NCBI GenBank assembly: GCA_002104895.1
Contig: MCFG01000032.1
Coordinates: 65,001 to 129,000 of the forward strand
Source: Anaeromyces robustus
Lineage: Eukaryota; Neocallimastigomycota; Neocallimastigomycetes; Neocallimastigales; Neocallimastigaceae
Direction of reading: 5' to 3'
Length of the DNA stretch: 64,000 nucleotides
The first letter of the stretch is position 1, and every line of letters begins with the position of its first letter. A program made the position numbers and the translations under genes. Under the pieces are notes generated by a model that ran no database searches, was not told the origin of the DNA, and saw only the letters and a list, made by a program, of their open reading frames with translations. This document shows, one piece after another, positions 44,901 through 58,732 of this stretch.

Positions 44901-47900
44901 CATTTAAAATATCATATGTTAAACTATGATCATCATCTCTATCACTGTAATTAGGTTTTAATTTATTATTATCAGAATTATCCATTTTATCATCTACAAT
45001 ACATATACTTGGTTTATCTTTTATATAATTAATATTAAATTTACATTTACCAGATAATAATGAAGATTTTGAACTTTCTGGTTTTATTTTCATACCTTCA
45101 ATTTTACTTGGTGTCAAACTTTTTCTTTTAATATCTGCAGCAATAGTTTCATTTCCTTTAACATCTAAAAGTAAATAAGTTGTCGTTTTACCTTTTCCTT
45201 TAATTATAGTACTCATTTTATCAGAAAAATTAAACTTATCCTTCAATCTTTCATAAACAGTTTCAGTTACTTGAATACCAGATCCAATTAATGTTGTTTG
45301 CATTCTACTTGCCATATTACATGTATCACCCCTTTTTTTCATTTGTAATAATTATAATAATATAAATTTTATAATAATATTATGTTTATATAAATAATTA
45401 TAGAAATTTTAATTATTTTAAAATAAAAATAATAAAATCAATAAAAAAAATATATATAATAAAAATAAAAAAAAATATTAATATTTCAATATATATACTT
45501 TTTATATTACATATTTTATTTATAAGATATATCATATATATTAAAAGTTATATTATAAATTATAATTACCATATATCCCATAAAAACTTTTTACTACCAC
45601 AAATTCCTGTAACAAGAGGACCAACAGCAATACCCATTTTTAATTCAAGTTTAGTCCTTTCTTTTCTATAATCCACATCTTGAAAAAAATTATCAGGATC
45701 AAATGTTTTTAATATATGAAGAGCAATACTTGCCATATCACTTAAATGATTATCAGAATGTTTTAATACATTTCCAGCCAATAAATATTTTGTACCAATG
45801 GTTTTAATTTTTGTTAAACATTCATTTGAACTATAATCTATATATTAGAATAAAAATAAAAATAAAAAAAAAAGTAATACATTAATTTATATTAATATTA
45901 ATATATTTTTTAATATATTTTTAATATAACTTTTTATATTAAAAAATATTGTTTCATTAAATATTAATATATATATTGTATTTATGATTTTTTTTTTAAT
46001 TTAATATAACAATATAGTCAAAATTATTAAAAAATCTTACTTTCAATTAAAACATCTAAACAAACAAAATATTCATTTAATATAGTCAAAACAGATGGTA
46101 AAATATCTGGAGGAGCTGCTGATAGTATATTTAATAACCCTTTACAATCTAAAAATGTTAAATATATGTTATTGTATCATGTTAATTATTTAATGAAGTA
46201 AATAGTATTAATCATTATTATAAATTACCAAGAAATAAAACACTAGCATCTTCAACACGACATGATAAAGAACTAAAATCATCTAATCCTGATTGAATTC
46301 TTAACACTATAGTCTCAGGTAAACTTAATAATAATAATTTATTTTGGTGTAAATTTCTTAACCTTAAATTATTTTTTTCTAATTGAACAATCTGAAGAGG
46401 GAATGTAATTATATAATCATAAATATTAATATTTTTATTGTTTTTATTTTATTTTATAATATATATATTAAATATATTTTGTTTTCAATTTATTATATAT
46501 ATATATAATTTATATTGTTTTTATTTTATAATATATATATATATTAAATTTTTTATTTTATATTCATATTTTATTAAATTTATATTGTAAATTTTTTTTA
46601 AAAAAAAAAGAAAAAAAGAATTATTGTAAATTAAAATTAAATTATACATATTTAAATAATTGAAATATATGTTAATTTTATTTTATCTTACCTTAAAATC
46701 AAGAAAATTCTTTTTAAATGATAGTTCTCTTTTTTTTGAGGTATGAATAGTCATAATTGTTATTGCTATTGGTAATAATACTAATTGGAATGTTGAAAAT
46801 AATGTTGAACCTTGAACAATAGTTCTAAATAAAAATATAACTAGTAAAGTACATACACCATATTTTAAATATTTGAAATTTCGGAATGTGGTATCTCCCA
46901 TAGAAAAAAGAATAATCCCATAAAAGGGATCTAAGGCATTAGAATAGATAGAAAAAAATGAACAAACCATTAAATATACTTGACCACTTATATATATATA
47001 ATCTTCTATATTATATTTTTTTGAAGGTTTATAAATAAATTCTAAAAATAATGTAACTAAACCTCCTAAAACTGATACAATAATAAGAGTTATATTTATT
47101 TTCGTATGATCACTAAAATGTTGATTTGTAGATATCAAAATACTATTAATAATAATAATAAAATTATATAAAAATGCCCATATTTTTCTTGATTCACTAT
47201 ATTTTTTATTAGTAAGCTTATAATATAATAGATCCATTTTTGGAGATGTAAAAGTGATATTATCAGTATTAATTCTTCCTAAACAGTTAACATTTTTAAT
47301 ATTAACTAAAGGATTAATTTGCATATTTATTTTATCTTTAATATTACTTTTTTCAATCATTGATAATGGTACAAATTGATCACCTCTTCTCTTTCTTCTT
47401 CTCTTTTTATGTTTATGATGATGATGATGTTGTTTCATTTCATTATTATCTTCATTATCAGGAATATGAGAAGACCTTTTTATATTTCTATCTAATGAAG
47501 AATACCGTTTGTCATCAAATTCTATAGATTTATCTCGATTAGCAATTCCCGCCATCGAATGAGAAATTGGAATTTGAGGAGTATGTGGAATTTCTAGAGC
47601 AGGGTATACAGTTAAATGATTTTTATCTTCAGTTTCTTCTTCTTTCACTTGAAATAGTACATCATTTTCATTAATAACATTTGTTTTACATATATTTGCT
47701 TTTTCATCAGATTCCAATATATTTAACGGACTACTTTCTTTAATATTGCCCTTAGCAGTGGATATATTACTTATTCTTTTATTATTACTTAATTCTGATT
47801 CATCTACTTTATTGGATTTTAATGATGTATATAAAAAGGCATTAATTGCCGCAACAGTTTGACGACGTAAAGGTATTCCAAAACTTGATATAAGTTGACC

Positions 47901-49346
47901 TTCATTATTATATTGAAGACCACTTTTAAGTAGAGTTTCATTTTCTTGTATACTAACTGTTTTTCTTTTTCTTTTGTGTAAATGTTGTTTATGATTATTA
48001 TGTCTCTTTTTCCGTATAGAACCATAATTCAAAGAACTTCTTATCTTACCAGAACCTTTTCCATTATTACCACTACCACTATTTAACTGATTAAAAGAAG
48101 AATTAGCAGATAAACTTGATAAATAATGAGAATTCGCTTTTAAAAGTCCTGATCCTACATCACTATCTTTTTTAGAATCCGTATAAGATGTATTTATTGA
48201 TTTTATATTAGAATCTAAAATATCATAACTATTTAATATTATTCTTGGATTCATATTACTTCTTTTACTATCAAGACTATTATTATCTGAACCTAATTTA
48301 GGATATTCTTCACTTTTATTACGTTTATTTAATTCAAATATTTGCAAAATTGATTTTTTTAAATTTGAATTACTTCCTTTATTATTATTATTTTCAATAT
48401 CAATTTTATTATATGATTTATTATTAGATAATCCTTTCTTAAAACTTTTACTATATATTTCTGAAAATGATTGACTATTTGATAATTTCATTCTATTATT
48501 ATTTGCTTTGTTTGATGTTATGGATTGTTGACTACGTTCTTTTGCGAGTTTTTCTAAACTTTTAGTTATTACGCTTGTATGTTTATTTTTCTTTTTAAAT
48601 ATGGAACTTTTAGATATTTTTAAATTTTTCTTATGATGATGATGATGGCATTGTTTTTTATTTTCTGATTCACTTTCACTTGTTGTACTTGTACTACTAT
48701 CAGATCGATTAAAAATTCCTGTAATATATTTAGAACTGAAAGAACGAGGAAGAAAATTTCTTTTAGAACTACCTTCTTTTGAATAAAGTTTATTAAGATT
48801 TTCACTTGCACTACTAGAATAAGTAGTTGTACTAGTATTTGTACTGGAACCTTCTGTACTACTTCCACTACTTGAATAATAAGGATAATGATGATTACTA
48901 GAACTATAATATTTACCATGGAAAGAATATTTTTTACTGTCTTTGTTATTATCATTTGGACTGCTATTCACACTAAAAGAAGATATATTATTTACACTAT
49001 TATTAACAGAATCAGTATTATTATCTGAATATCGTGATAAATATTGATCTACTGAATTACTAAAATGTTTTTTTTTCTTTTTTGGTGAACCATTACTATA
49101 TTCTTCTATCTCTTCATTAGTTTCATTATTTTCATACATTTCATTATAATTTAATTCCATATTTAACTCATCTTCATCATCACCTCTCATTTCATCAATA
49201 TATTCTTTAGTTGTTAGTAATGTTTTCGGTTGAGGTTGTGGTGTTTTCTTCAATAATAATTTTTTTTTTCTTAATTTTTCCGCAAATGACGCATCAAATC
49301 TAAATCGATGTTCATATTCATTATTACTATTATTATTATTATTATT

Positions 49347-49382
<36 letters not shown>

Positions 49383-49504
49383 ACTGTTATTGTTATTATT
49401 ATTGTTATTGTTATTATTATTATCATTATTATTATTATTATTATTTATATTATTATTATTACTATTATTATTATTTATATTATTATTGTTATTATTAATA
49501 TTTA

Positions 49505-49577
<73 letters not shown>

Positions 49578-49579
49578 TA

Positions 49580-49610
<31 letters not shown>

Positions 49611-51533
49611 AGCATCACCACTATTAACAAATGATTTAGAAGGAAGTATTGTTTGACTTGTTGCATCAAGTAATTCTACTCCATAGTTACTATAAAAACT
49701 ATTATCTTTACCACCTCTTCCAAAATTATAAGTATATCGAAATCTTTCCTCATTATTATTATGACCTTTTATATTTGATAATCTATTATTATTTCTATTA
49801 TATCCTATATCCTTATTGTTTGTACTATACGATTTTTGTTTCCTTGCATTATTACGATATGCTACTGGTAATGAATCATCTGCATTCGAAGATGTTGAAC
49901 CATTGATATTCTGTAATTTAGAATTATGACCTTATTTTATAATATATGTTCATATGTAATTATTTTAAAAAAAAAGATTCATATTTATATATTATCCGGT
50001 ATCATATATATATTATATTGTTATATTATTATATTTAATATATTATTTTTAAATATTATATAAAATAATATAAATATACAAAGAAATAAATGTTATAATA
50101 TATAATAACATTATTAATTAAATAATTTTTTATATTGATTTATAATTTATATTTTATATATATAATAAAATAATAATAATAATAATAATAATAATATAAT
50201 AATAATTATACAATATATGTGTATATATATATATATATAAAAAAAAAAAAAAAAAAAAAAAAAAAGATTCATTACTACTGAATATATTATTATAAATAGA
50301 TATCGACATAATACGATCAAGTATAGAATTTTTTCTTTTATGTGGAACTGAAGAATTTGATATAAGAGGATCCGACTTTAAACTTTCACTATTATTTGGT
50401 TTTAATGATGAAGTTTTCTCTCTTTTAGCATTCTTTCTTGAAGAAGAAGGTTCAAAATTTCCTTGTCCTGTATCTTTTTTATTTTTTTTTATTATTTTAT
50501 TTTATTATTATTATTATTATTTGATTATTTGATTATTATATATTATTAATTTATTGATTATTAAAATATTAATTATTCATTAATCACCGTAGATAGATAT
50601 ATAAATATATATTTAAAAATATAACAAAATATATAAATATATTAATAATTAATTATATTTACTTTTTCCATCACACACAATATCAACACTATAACATGTA
50701 TTCACTTTCTTTGGATCAAATTCATTATTATTTGATATAGATGTTCTTGTACTATGATTTATATATCCATTATTATGTATTGAATATTCAATAGATTGTT
50801 CACTATTCATATTTTCATTATATTGATTAACCAATTTTGGATTACTTTTACGACATTCATATTCTTTCTTATCTTCTTCAGGAAATTCTTCTAAAGGACT
50901 TGAACTCATTACAGGAAAATGATTATATAAAATACTTTGACTATTAGAATTATCATATTGATCGATAGAATTTTTAACATTACTTTTGCTACTATAATTT
51001 GAATTATTATTATTATTATTATTATTGCTATTACTATTACTATTATTATTCATTGATGGAGAATATAATGTACTATTTATAAATCCAATATCCGATACAG
51101 TTTTTTCTAATAATCCCAAACTCTCATTACTAACATACTGAGAAGGTAATGAAAATTTTGATTCTTTATTATTACCTTGTGGTAAGAATAGAGGTCTATC
51201 ATTATTATTAAAGCCTTCATTTTCATATTCTAATATTTTCTATATATTTTTTCCAAATATATAATGTTGAATAATATATAATATTATCCGGGATAATTTA
51301 AAAAAAGCAATTATAAATCAAAAATTATATAATATTTAGGTAATTAATATATATATACATTGATGGAATTTTACAATTAAAAAAAAATTATGTAATATTA
51401 AAAAAAAATAAAAAAATAAAATTAAATAATAAAATATTCATATAATATATATATATTAATTTACTTGAGTTGTAGATACATTTTTTTCTTGATTATTATT
51501 TATGTTATTAATATTATTATCCATAGATGCCAT
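40467..51533 (-). CDS. Transmembrane adenylyl cyclase with tandem class III catalytic domains in swapped order, 9 exons, about 3010 aa
   Basis: Exons: 51533-51465, 51239-50663, 50473-50276, 49930-46692, 46391-46229, 46148-46041, 45837-45570, 45331-42091, 41636-40467. All junctions keep phase (9033 nt). Layout: about 1190 residues of low-complexity N-terminus with a poly-Asn tract (49321-49610); six-helix-like block at about 1195-1345; catalytic domain A (about 1375-1610); Ser/Asn-rich linker; second membrane block (about 2430-2610); catalytic domain B (about 2660-3005). Domain A has D1416 (VLFLD), KIKTIG with K1463 but Thr at the second metal position (T1467), and WDIWGDTCNMASRM with D1539, N1546 and R1550. 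Domain B has both metal aspartates (D2680 in FCMDVVNFT, D2723 in TIGDAYQAGAG) but Gln2719, Glu2951, Asp2958 and Leu2962 at the K, D, N and R positions. The K/D pair predicts ATP to cAMP. About 150 Asn/Ser-rich residues are inserted in domain B. Confidence 0.85.
41668..42005. repeat. (ATT)n compound microsatellite in last cyclase intron
   Basis: About 340 bp of ATT triplets with ATTT and AAC interruptions fill the intron 41637-42090. The flanking donor (GTATGT) and acceptor (TATAG) splice in phase. Confidence 0.9.
49321..49610 (-). repeat. Coding triplet repeat: about 95-residue poly-Asn tract in cyclase N-terminus
   Basis: On the plus strand this is ATT/GTT triplets. In the minus-strand frame of exon 4 it reads AAT with an AAC run at 49349-49381, interrupted by a few Ile and Ser codons. 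The flanks (GGTGATGCTTAT upstream, GAATATGAACATCG downstream) are in the same frame, so it is translated. Confidence 0.9.
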
Positions 51534-51613
51534 TTTTAATTTTAATTTTATTAATTTTTTTTTTATATTAATATATGCTTTTGAATATTAGTTATATAAT
51601 TTTTTTTTTGCTT

Positions 51614-51650
<37 letters not shown>

Positions 51651-52779
51651 GATTGCTTATTGTTATATTATTCTTGAATGTTTACTAATTGCAAAATATA
51701 AAATGATTTATTATTGCTTAATCTTTAAATTAATATTTAACTATTCTTATTTTTTTTTTTACTTTTAATATCTTTATTATGTTGTATAATCCTCTCTCTC
51801 TTTTTTTTTAAATAATTAATTTATTTAACCTTGAATTTTAATAATTTATAATATGAAATAAATGAATGATTAATAGAATAATAAAATGTTATTAATATAA
51901 TTGTTTCATCTTAGTTTATTGTTTATTTTATTTTTTTTTCTTTTATTTATTCTTTTTTTTAAATGATATAGTATTAAATTAATTCATAAATATTAAAAAA
52001 AAAATTAATAATTAAAATATTATAAAGGGAAAAAAGTATTACAGATAGACATTTTGTAAAAATTAAAATATTATTAATGTATATATAATTATTATTTAAA
52101 ATATAATAATTATAATTATTATTAAAATAATAATACTAAAAGAATAATATTAATTATTACTTTTAATAATAAATAAAAATCAATGTATTAGAAAATTATT
52201 TATTGATTTATTGTTATTATCACTATTATTATTATTTCCTTTTCTTTATTAATTCCTTTATTTCTTTTATTTATTAATTAATTTATTTATATACATATTT
52301 ATTCATTTATTCATTTTTCATTTAATCATTTATTCATTCATTTATTTTTTTATTTATTTATTGAGTTATCTACTTATTTTTTATGTATTTATTTATTTGT
52401 TTGTTTATTCATTTTTTTATATTTTATTTTTTTTTGAAAATAAAATAATCATTAAAAAAAAATTATATAATAAAGTTTCATCATACAAGTTAAATTTATA
52501 ATATTATAAATTTAACTTGTATGTAGTTATTAAATAGGAAAAAATCTAAATTATTAAATAATTTTTATTTTTATATAATGAAATAATCCTATATGACATA
52601 TAAATATCTTTTTACTTTTTTTATTTCCTTATTATAAAATTTTTTTTGTTTTAAAAATAACTTTAATATTAATAAATTGCAGTATCTTTTATATAAAATT
52701 TTTAATTATATATATTTTTTAAATTTCTAATTATATATTTTTATAACAAACTTTTTTAGTTATTATTATTATTTTTATT

Positions 52780-52811
<32 letters not shown>

Positions 52812-53734
52812 CATTATTATTATTTATTATTATTAGTATTATTATTATTAATGCTTATAAAAACTTTCTAGAATAAAAAAAAATATTAAAAATCAATTAA
52901 AAAACTTCTAACATTAAGTTATAATGATATATTAAAAAAAAATTAATAGATTTTTTATTTTTATTAAAAATTTATATAAATTATATTATGTTAAAACATA
53001 AAAACATAATATAATTTATAATATTTTATAACAAAAAAAAATGTACTACTTTAATAAACTTTCCATTATTATTGTAAAAATGCTTTAAATTTTTATATGA
53101 ATTATTATGATTTAAAAATTTTTTAAATATCAATTAATTAACAATATAAAAAATTAATTAACAATAAATAAGCAATAAATATTTCTTTAATAGCTATAAA
53201 TATTATTATAAATTATTATTATTTATATTTATGTTATTATGAATAATAATAATTTTTTTTAATAAAAACTATGGTTTTGATGAATCATACATAAAATAAT
53301 AAAATATTAAAATTTTTATTTATAAAATATATTTTATATTAAAATATATTTTATATACTTAATTTTAATTTATTTATTTTCTTATTTATTTATTTATTTA
53401 GTTTACTTCTTTATTAATTTATTTATTTATTTTATTTATTTATTTACTTATTTATTTATTCACTTATATAATTAATAAAATTAAAATTATTTTACTGAAA
53501 ATAATTTTGGAGATATTAATTTATGAACAAAATCTTTATATAATTAAACTGAAATAGAAAAAAAAAAAAAAAGTAATAATTAAACATACAATTTAAAGAT
53601 TCATAACCTAAATTTATATATATATAAATTTAATAATATATTATACTAAAATTTTCAAATATATTACTTCAAACTTATTACTATTATTAATGATTATTAT
53701 ATATGTATAAAAAAATATTCAAACATATAAAATA
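51534..53734. other. Upstream region of the cyclase gene, no genes seen
   Basis: About 2.2 kb of A/T-rich DNA that must include the cyclase promoter. It contains a poly-T run (about 51616-51646), ATTT-type runs (52260-52400, 53370-53460), an ATT run (52758-52850) and a perfect hairpin at 52482-52523. Confidence 0.5.
52482..52523. repeat. Perfect 19-bp inverted repeat, 4-base loop
   Basis: The arm catacaagttaaatttata (52482-52500) and its exact reverse complement (52505-52523) flank the loop atat. Confidence 0.95.
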
Positions 53735-55017
53735 TATAACAAATGAAGTTCTAGTATATATAAAAACAACTACATAATGGTATAACTAATGATGTTTTAG
53801 TATAAAAAACTACATAAGCGTATAACCAATAGTATTTTAGTATATAAAAAACAACTAGATAAGCATATAACAATTGGATTTTTAGTATATAAAAAATAAC
53901 TACATAAACGTAACACAAATGGTGTTTTAGTAAACGTATAGCAAAAGGAGTTCTAGTATAAAAAAACTACATAAGCATATAACAAATAGAGTTCTAGTAT
54001 AAAACAACTACGTAAATGTATAACAAATAGAGATTTAGTATAAAACGACTACATAACCATATAACAAAGGGAGTTTTAGTATAAAAAAACTACATAACCA
54101 TATAACAAAAGGAATTCTAGTATAAAAAAAACTACATAACCATATAACAAAAGGAATTCTAGTATAAAAAAAAACTACATAACCATATAACAAAAGAAGT
54201 TCTAGTATAAAAAAAACTACATAACCATATAACAAAAGGAGTTCTAGTATAAAAAACAACTACATAACCATATAACAAAAGAAGTTCTAGTATAAAAAAA
54301 ACTACATAAGCATATAACAAAAGGAGTTCTAGTATAAAAAACAACTACATAACCATATAATAAAAGGAGTTCTAATATATAACAAAAAAAGTTCTAGTAT
54401 AAAAAAATTACATAAAGATATAACAAAAGGAATTCTAGTATAAAAAAAACTACATAACCATATAACAAAAGGAATTCTAGTATAAAAAAAAACTACATAA
54501 CCATATAACAAAAGAAGTTCTAGTATAAAAAAAACTGCATAACCATATAACAAAAGGAATTCTAGTATAAAAAAAAACTACATAACCATATAACAAAAGA
54601 AGTTCTAGTATAAAAAAAACTACATAACCATATAACAAAAGGAGTTCTAGTATAAAAAACAACTACATAACCATATAATAAAAGGAGTTCTAATATATAA
54701 CAAAAAAAGTTCTAGTATAAAAAAATTACATAAAGATATAACAAAAGGAATTCTAGTATAAAAAAAACTATGTAACCATGTAACAAAAGGAGTTCTAGAA
54801 TAAAAAAACTACATAAACATATAACAAATGGAAATTTTAGTATAAAAAACTAAGGATATAACAAAAGGTGTTCTAGTATATAAAAAACAACTACATAAAT
54901 GTATAACAAAAGGAGTCTATTATATAAAAAGCAACTACATAAACGTATAACAAATGGAGTTTTAGTATAAAAAAACTACATAAGCGTATAACCAATGGAG
55001 TTCTAACATAAAATATA
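53735..55017. repeat. 42-bp minisatellite, about 30 copies, with 318-bp higher-order repeat
   Basis: The unit is roughly aactacataaccatataac plus aaaaggagttctagtataaaa. The outer units are diverged (acgtata, agcatata), while the centre (about 54040-54830) is homogeneous. A rare variant, tctaatatataac, occurs at 54371 and again at 54689 with the same neighbouring variants, so a block of 318 bp was duplicated as a whole. Open frames on the minus strand across it are by-products of the repeat. Confidence 0.95.
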
Positions 55018-55789
55018 ATTTAAAAAGAATAAATATAAAACAGTAATAAAATTATTCATTTTATCCATATCTATAAAGTTTTAAGCTTAAGATATTTATA
55101 TTTATTTATTTATATATTCATAAATTAAAAATAAAGATTATTAAATAATTATATATCATTCTACCCTAAAGTCATTTCAAAAAAAAAAAAAAAAAAAAAA
55201 AAAAGAAGGAAGACTCTACCTATGAAATGAAAATAAAAGTTCTATAAAAATACTTTCTTTATAAATAGTAATATAAAAATCAAAAAATTCAAATATCATT
55301 AATTCATGTTTTCTTTATCTGAAATCATAAATATGTGATTCACTATATTGGCATGAAGAATAATACAATTACTATCCTATAAATCATTATAATTTATTAA
55401 TTGATATTAAATCTTTTGAAAAATTTTGAACTATTTATAAACCTTTCTCTTTTTTTTTTTTTTTGGTAATATTATATTCATATTCATATTTTAACTTCTA
55501 TTTAACCTAATTTCTCTTTCCTCTTTATATTTCTATTTTATATATTGCTATTTAAAATATATATACTTCACATACATATAATATTCTCTTTAAAAGTATT
55601 ATTCATATTAAATTTCTTATTCATATCCTTATTACAATAACATTTATAAAATATATTCATATTTAAATTTCTTTTCTCTTATAATTAATTTCAATTTTAA
55701 TATTTTTTTAATTGCTTTTACTTTCACATATTTTTATTTTAACTTTATATTCTATTTTTTATTATTTTAATATTAATATTTTTATTCAA

Positions 55790-56107
55790 TTTCTAATTTA
55801 TTAATACTTATCAATTTTCTATTCATATTCCTATTACTTTTTCTATTCATAATTTATTTGATATTCTTATTCAATTTCTAATTTATTTATACTCTGATTA
55901 ATTTTCTATTCATATTCCTATTACTTTTTCTATTCATAATTCATTTGATTTTTAATTTATTTATACTCTAATTAATTTTCTATTCATATTTCTATTCCTT
56001 TTTCTATTCATAATTCATTTGATATTTTTATTCAATTTCTAATTTATTTATACTCTGATTAATTTTCTATTCATACTCCTATTACTTTTTCTATTCACAA
56101 TTCATTT
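55790..56107. repeat. Diverged 75-88-bp tandem repeat, four copies
   Basis: Each copy has ttctaatttatttatactctg, attttctattcatattcc and cctattactttttctattca blocks (written here as separate landmarks), at about 55793, 55887, 55948 and 56036. The copies differ by a few substitutions and short indels. Confidence 0.75.
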
Positions 56108-56534
56108 TAAACTATTATTATTATAATTTATTATTATTTATTGTATTATGCTTATTATCATTATTACTTATTATTATTATTATTATATATTATTTAAAAT
56201 TATAAAAACTTGATAATATTTTGTAATTATGACATAATAATATATATTACAATGTTCTTTCTATTTTTTTTTTAAAAAAATGTATTTGTATAAAAGACTT
56301 AAAAAAATATAGTATTTTTTTATATTAAAAATGTATATATCTTAATACTTTATACACCATTTTATATTTTTTTTAAATAATCTTAATGTTATATAATATG
56401 TATTCCTATTATTCTGTTGTTAAAATAAAAGATTTTTATGTAATTATATAGAATACCTACAACACTTTTAAAAAATTGTTATTAACATATTTTCAATATC
56501 ATTTTTTTTATTGATTATAATATTATTGATTATT

Positions 56535-56711
56535 ATTATTATTTATTTATTTATTTATTTATTTATTATTAATTTATTTATTTATTAATTTATTTATTTA
56601 TTTATTTATTTATTTATTAATTTATTTATTTATTATTAATTTATTTATTTATTAATTTATTTATTTATTTATTTATAAATTATTTATTTATTTATTTATT
56701 CATTTATTCAT

Positions 56712-56746
<35 letters not shown>

Positions 56747-56782
56747 TTAATCTATTCATTGATTAATTTATTTATAAATTAG

Positions 56783-56841
<59 letters not shown>

Positions 56842-57072
56842 TTAATTAATTATTTATTTATTAATTTATTCATTGTTTAATTTATTTATTTATTTATTCA
56901 TTTATTTATAAATTATTTATTTATTTATTATTAATTTATTTATTTATTTATTCATTTATTTATAAATTATTTATTTATTTATTATTAATTTATTTATTTA
57001 TTAATTTATTTATTTATTTATTTATTTATTTATAAATTATTTATTTATTTATTCATTTATTCATCTATTAAT

Positions 57073-57107
<35 letters not shown>

Positions 57108-57115
57108 TTATTAGT
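56535..57115. repeat. Long (ATTT)n compound microsatellite
   Basis: About 580 bp of ATTT units with scattered ATTA, ATTC and TATAAATT interruptions. A block with tttataaattatttattta recurs about every 60-120 bp, so expansion of blocks as well as of single units is likely. Confidence 0.9.
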
Positions 57116-58698
57116 ATTGATTAATAATTATTATTATTAATTACAAATTATTATTAATTATAAATTATTATTATTAATTATAAATTATTATTAATTATAA
57201 ATTATTATTATTAATTATAAATTATTATTAATTATTATCAATTATTATTATTGATATATTACATAATTAATGATTTAGAAAAGTTCAAATTATAGAATAA
57301 GGAATAATTTATAGTTTAAATATTTTAATGATTTTGAAATATTATTAAAAAAATTTTTTTTGAAAATAGCAATAAATAAATAATCAAAATCAATTAAAAA
57401 TTGACATTGGTATATAAAAATTCTTGGATAATTTAAAGATTTATATCAATTTTAAAAAGTTTAATATTCAATTGAGAAAAAAAATAGTATTATTTATATA
57501 TATATTTAATAAATAATTTAAAATTAATATATTTATACATCAATTTTTTTTATCATTATAATAATTTAATTGAGTTTAGATAATGATAATTATTAAAGAT
57601 AAAGATAAAAAAAAAAATTAAATAATGATAATGATAAGCAATCCTTTTTTTAAAAAAAAAAAAAAAATAAAATAATATGGAAAAATTTTCAATATTTTTA
57701 AAATTTTCAAATATTTTTTTTTTTAAATTTTATAATTTTAAAGAATTATATTAATAAAAAAATATTACCAAATGACAGAAAAAGATATTATATTATTATA
57801 AAATATATAATAATTATTATTTTATATTCTTTTATAATAATAATTAATATAAATATATTAATTATATAATACCTACTCTTATTATAATTATAAAGCAATA
57901 ATAATAATTATTTAAGATATATTATTAAAAAAAAAATTATTTTTAATTTATTATTTATTTTTATTATGTTAAATTTTAATTATTTAAATATTTATTTATT
58001 TATTTACTTATTTAAAATCAAATTTTTTAAACTTTCATTATAAAATTAAAAATTAATTTTTTTTTGCATATTTTTAAATTATTTATAGTATGATATTAAT
58101 TCATTATATCTATATATTTAGATATAAAATAAAATAATGTTAATATCGTGACGTGACAAATTAAAAATGAAATTGTCTTAAATATAATAAATAACTGTTT
58201 TTTTTTTTTTTTTTTTTGTTTATTTCTATTATTTATAGTTATATATATATATTGATATAATGCATATTAAAATAATTAAAATAATACACAAAAATAAAAA
58301 GTATATTTTAAAAATAAAAACATAGTAATTACTATATTAAAGATTATTTAATAATAATTAATGTATCTATCTTTTTTTTTTTATAACTTACCTATTAATA
58401 TATTTTTTATACCAAAAAAGAAATATTTTAACATTTTCATTTACATATATATAAATAAATATTTAATATTTTAAAAAAAATTATGCTATAGATATAAAAA
58501 ATATATAATACTATTAAAAAAAATAAAATATATATATATATATAAATATTTATTAATATATTTTTTACTATATCATTTATGACCTAATTTAAATTGACAT
58601 AAAAAAAATATAATATATATAAATATATATAAATATTATTTTTAAAGTTTTATGTTCAATAGTTAAAAAAACCATTTAGTTATGGACAATAAAATTTA

Positions 58699-58732
<34 letters not shown>

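Noticed and set aside
49308-49906. Plus-strand poly-Ile, poly-Leu and Tyr-rich frames
   Set aside because: They lie opposite the coding poly-Asn tract of the cyclase and have no independent support.
40467-51533. Guanylyl cyclase identity
   Set aside because: Specificity positions in domain A are Lys1463 and Asp1539, the adenylyl pair; guanylyl cyclases have Glu and Cys/Ser there.
54035-54662. Minus-strand frames with repeated FFILELLLLYGYVV units, looking like a membrane protein family
   Set aside because: They are produced by the 42-bp minisatellite, whose length is a multiple of three in places; frames break at every 1-2 base indel in the A run.
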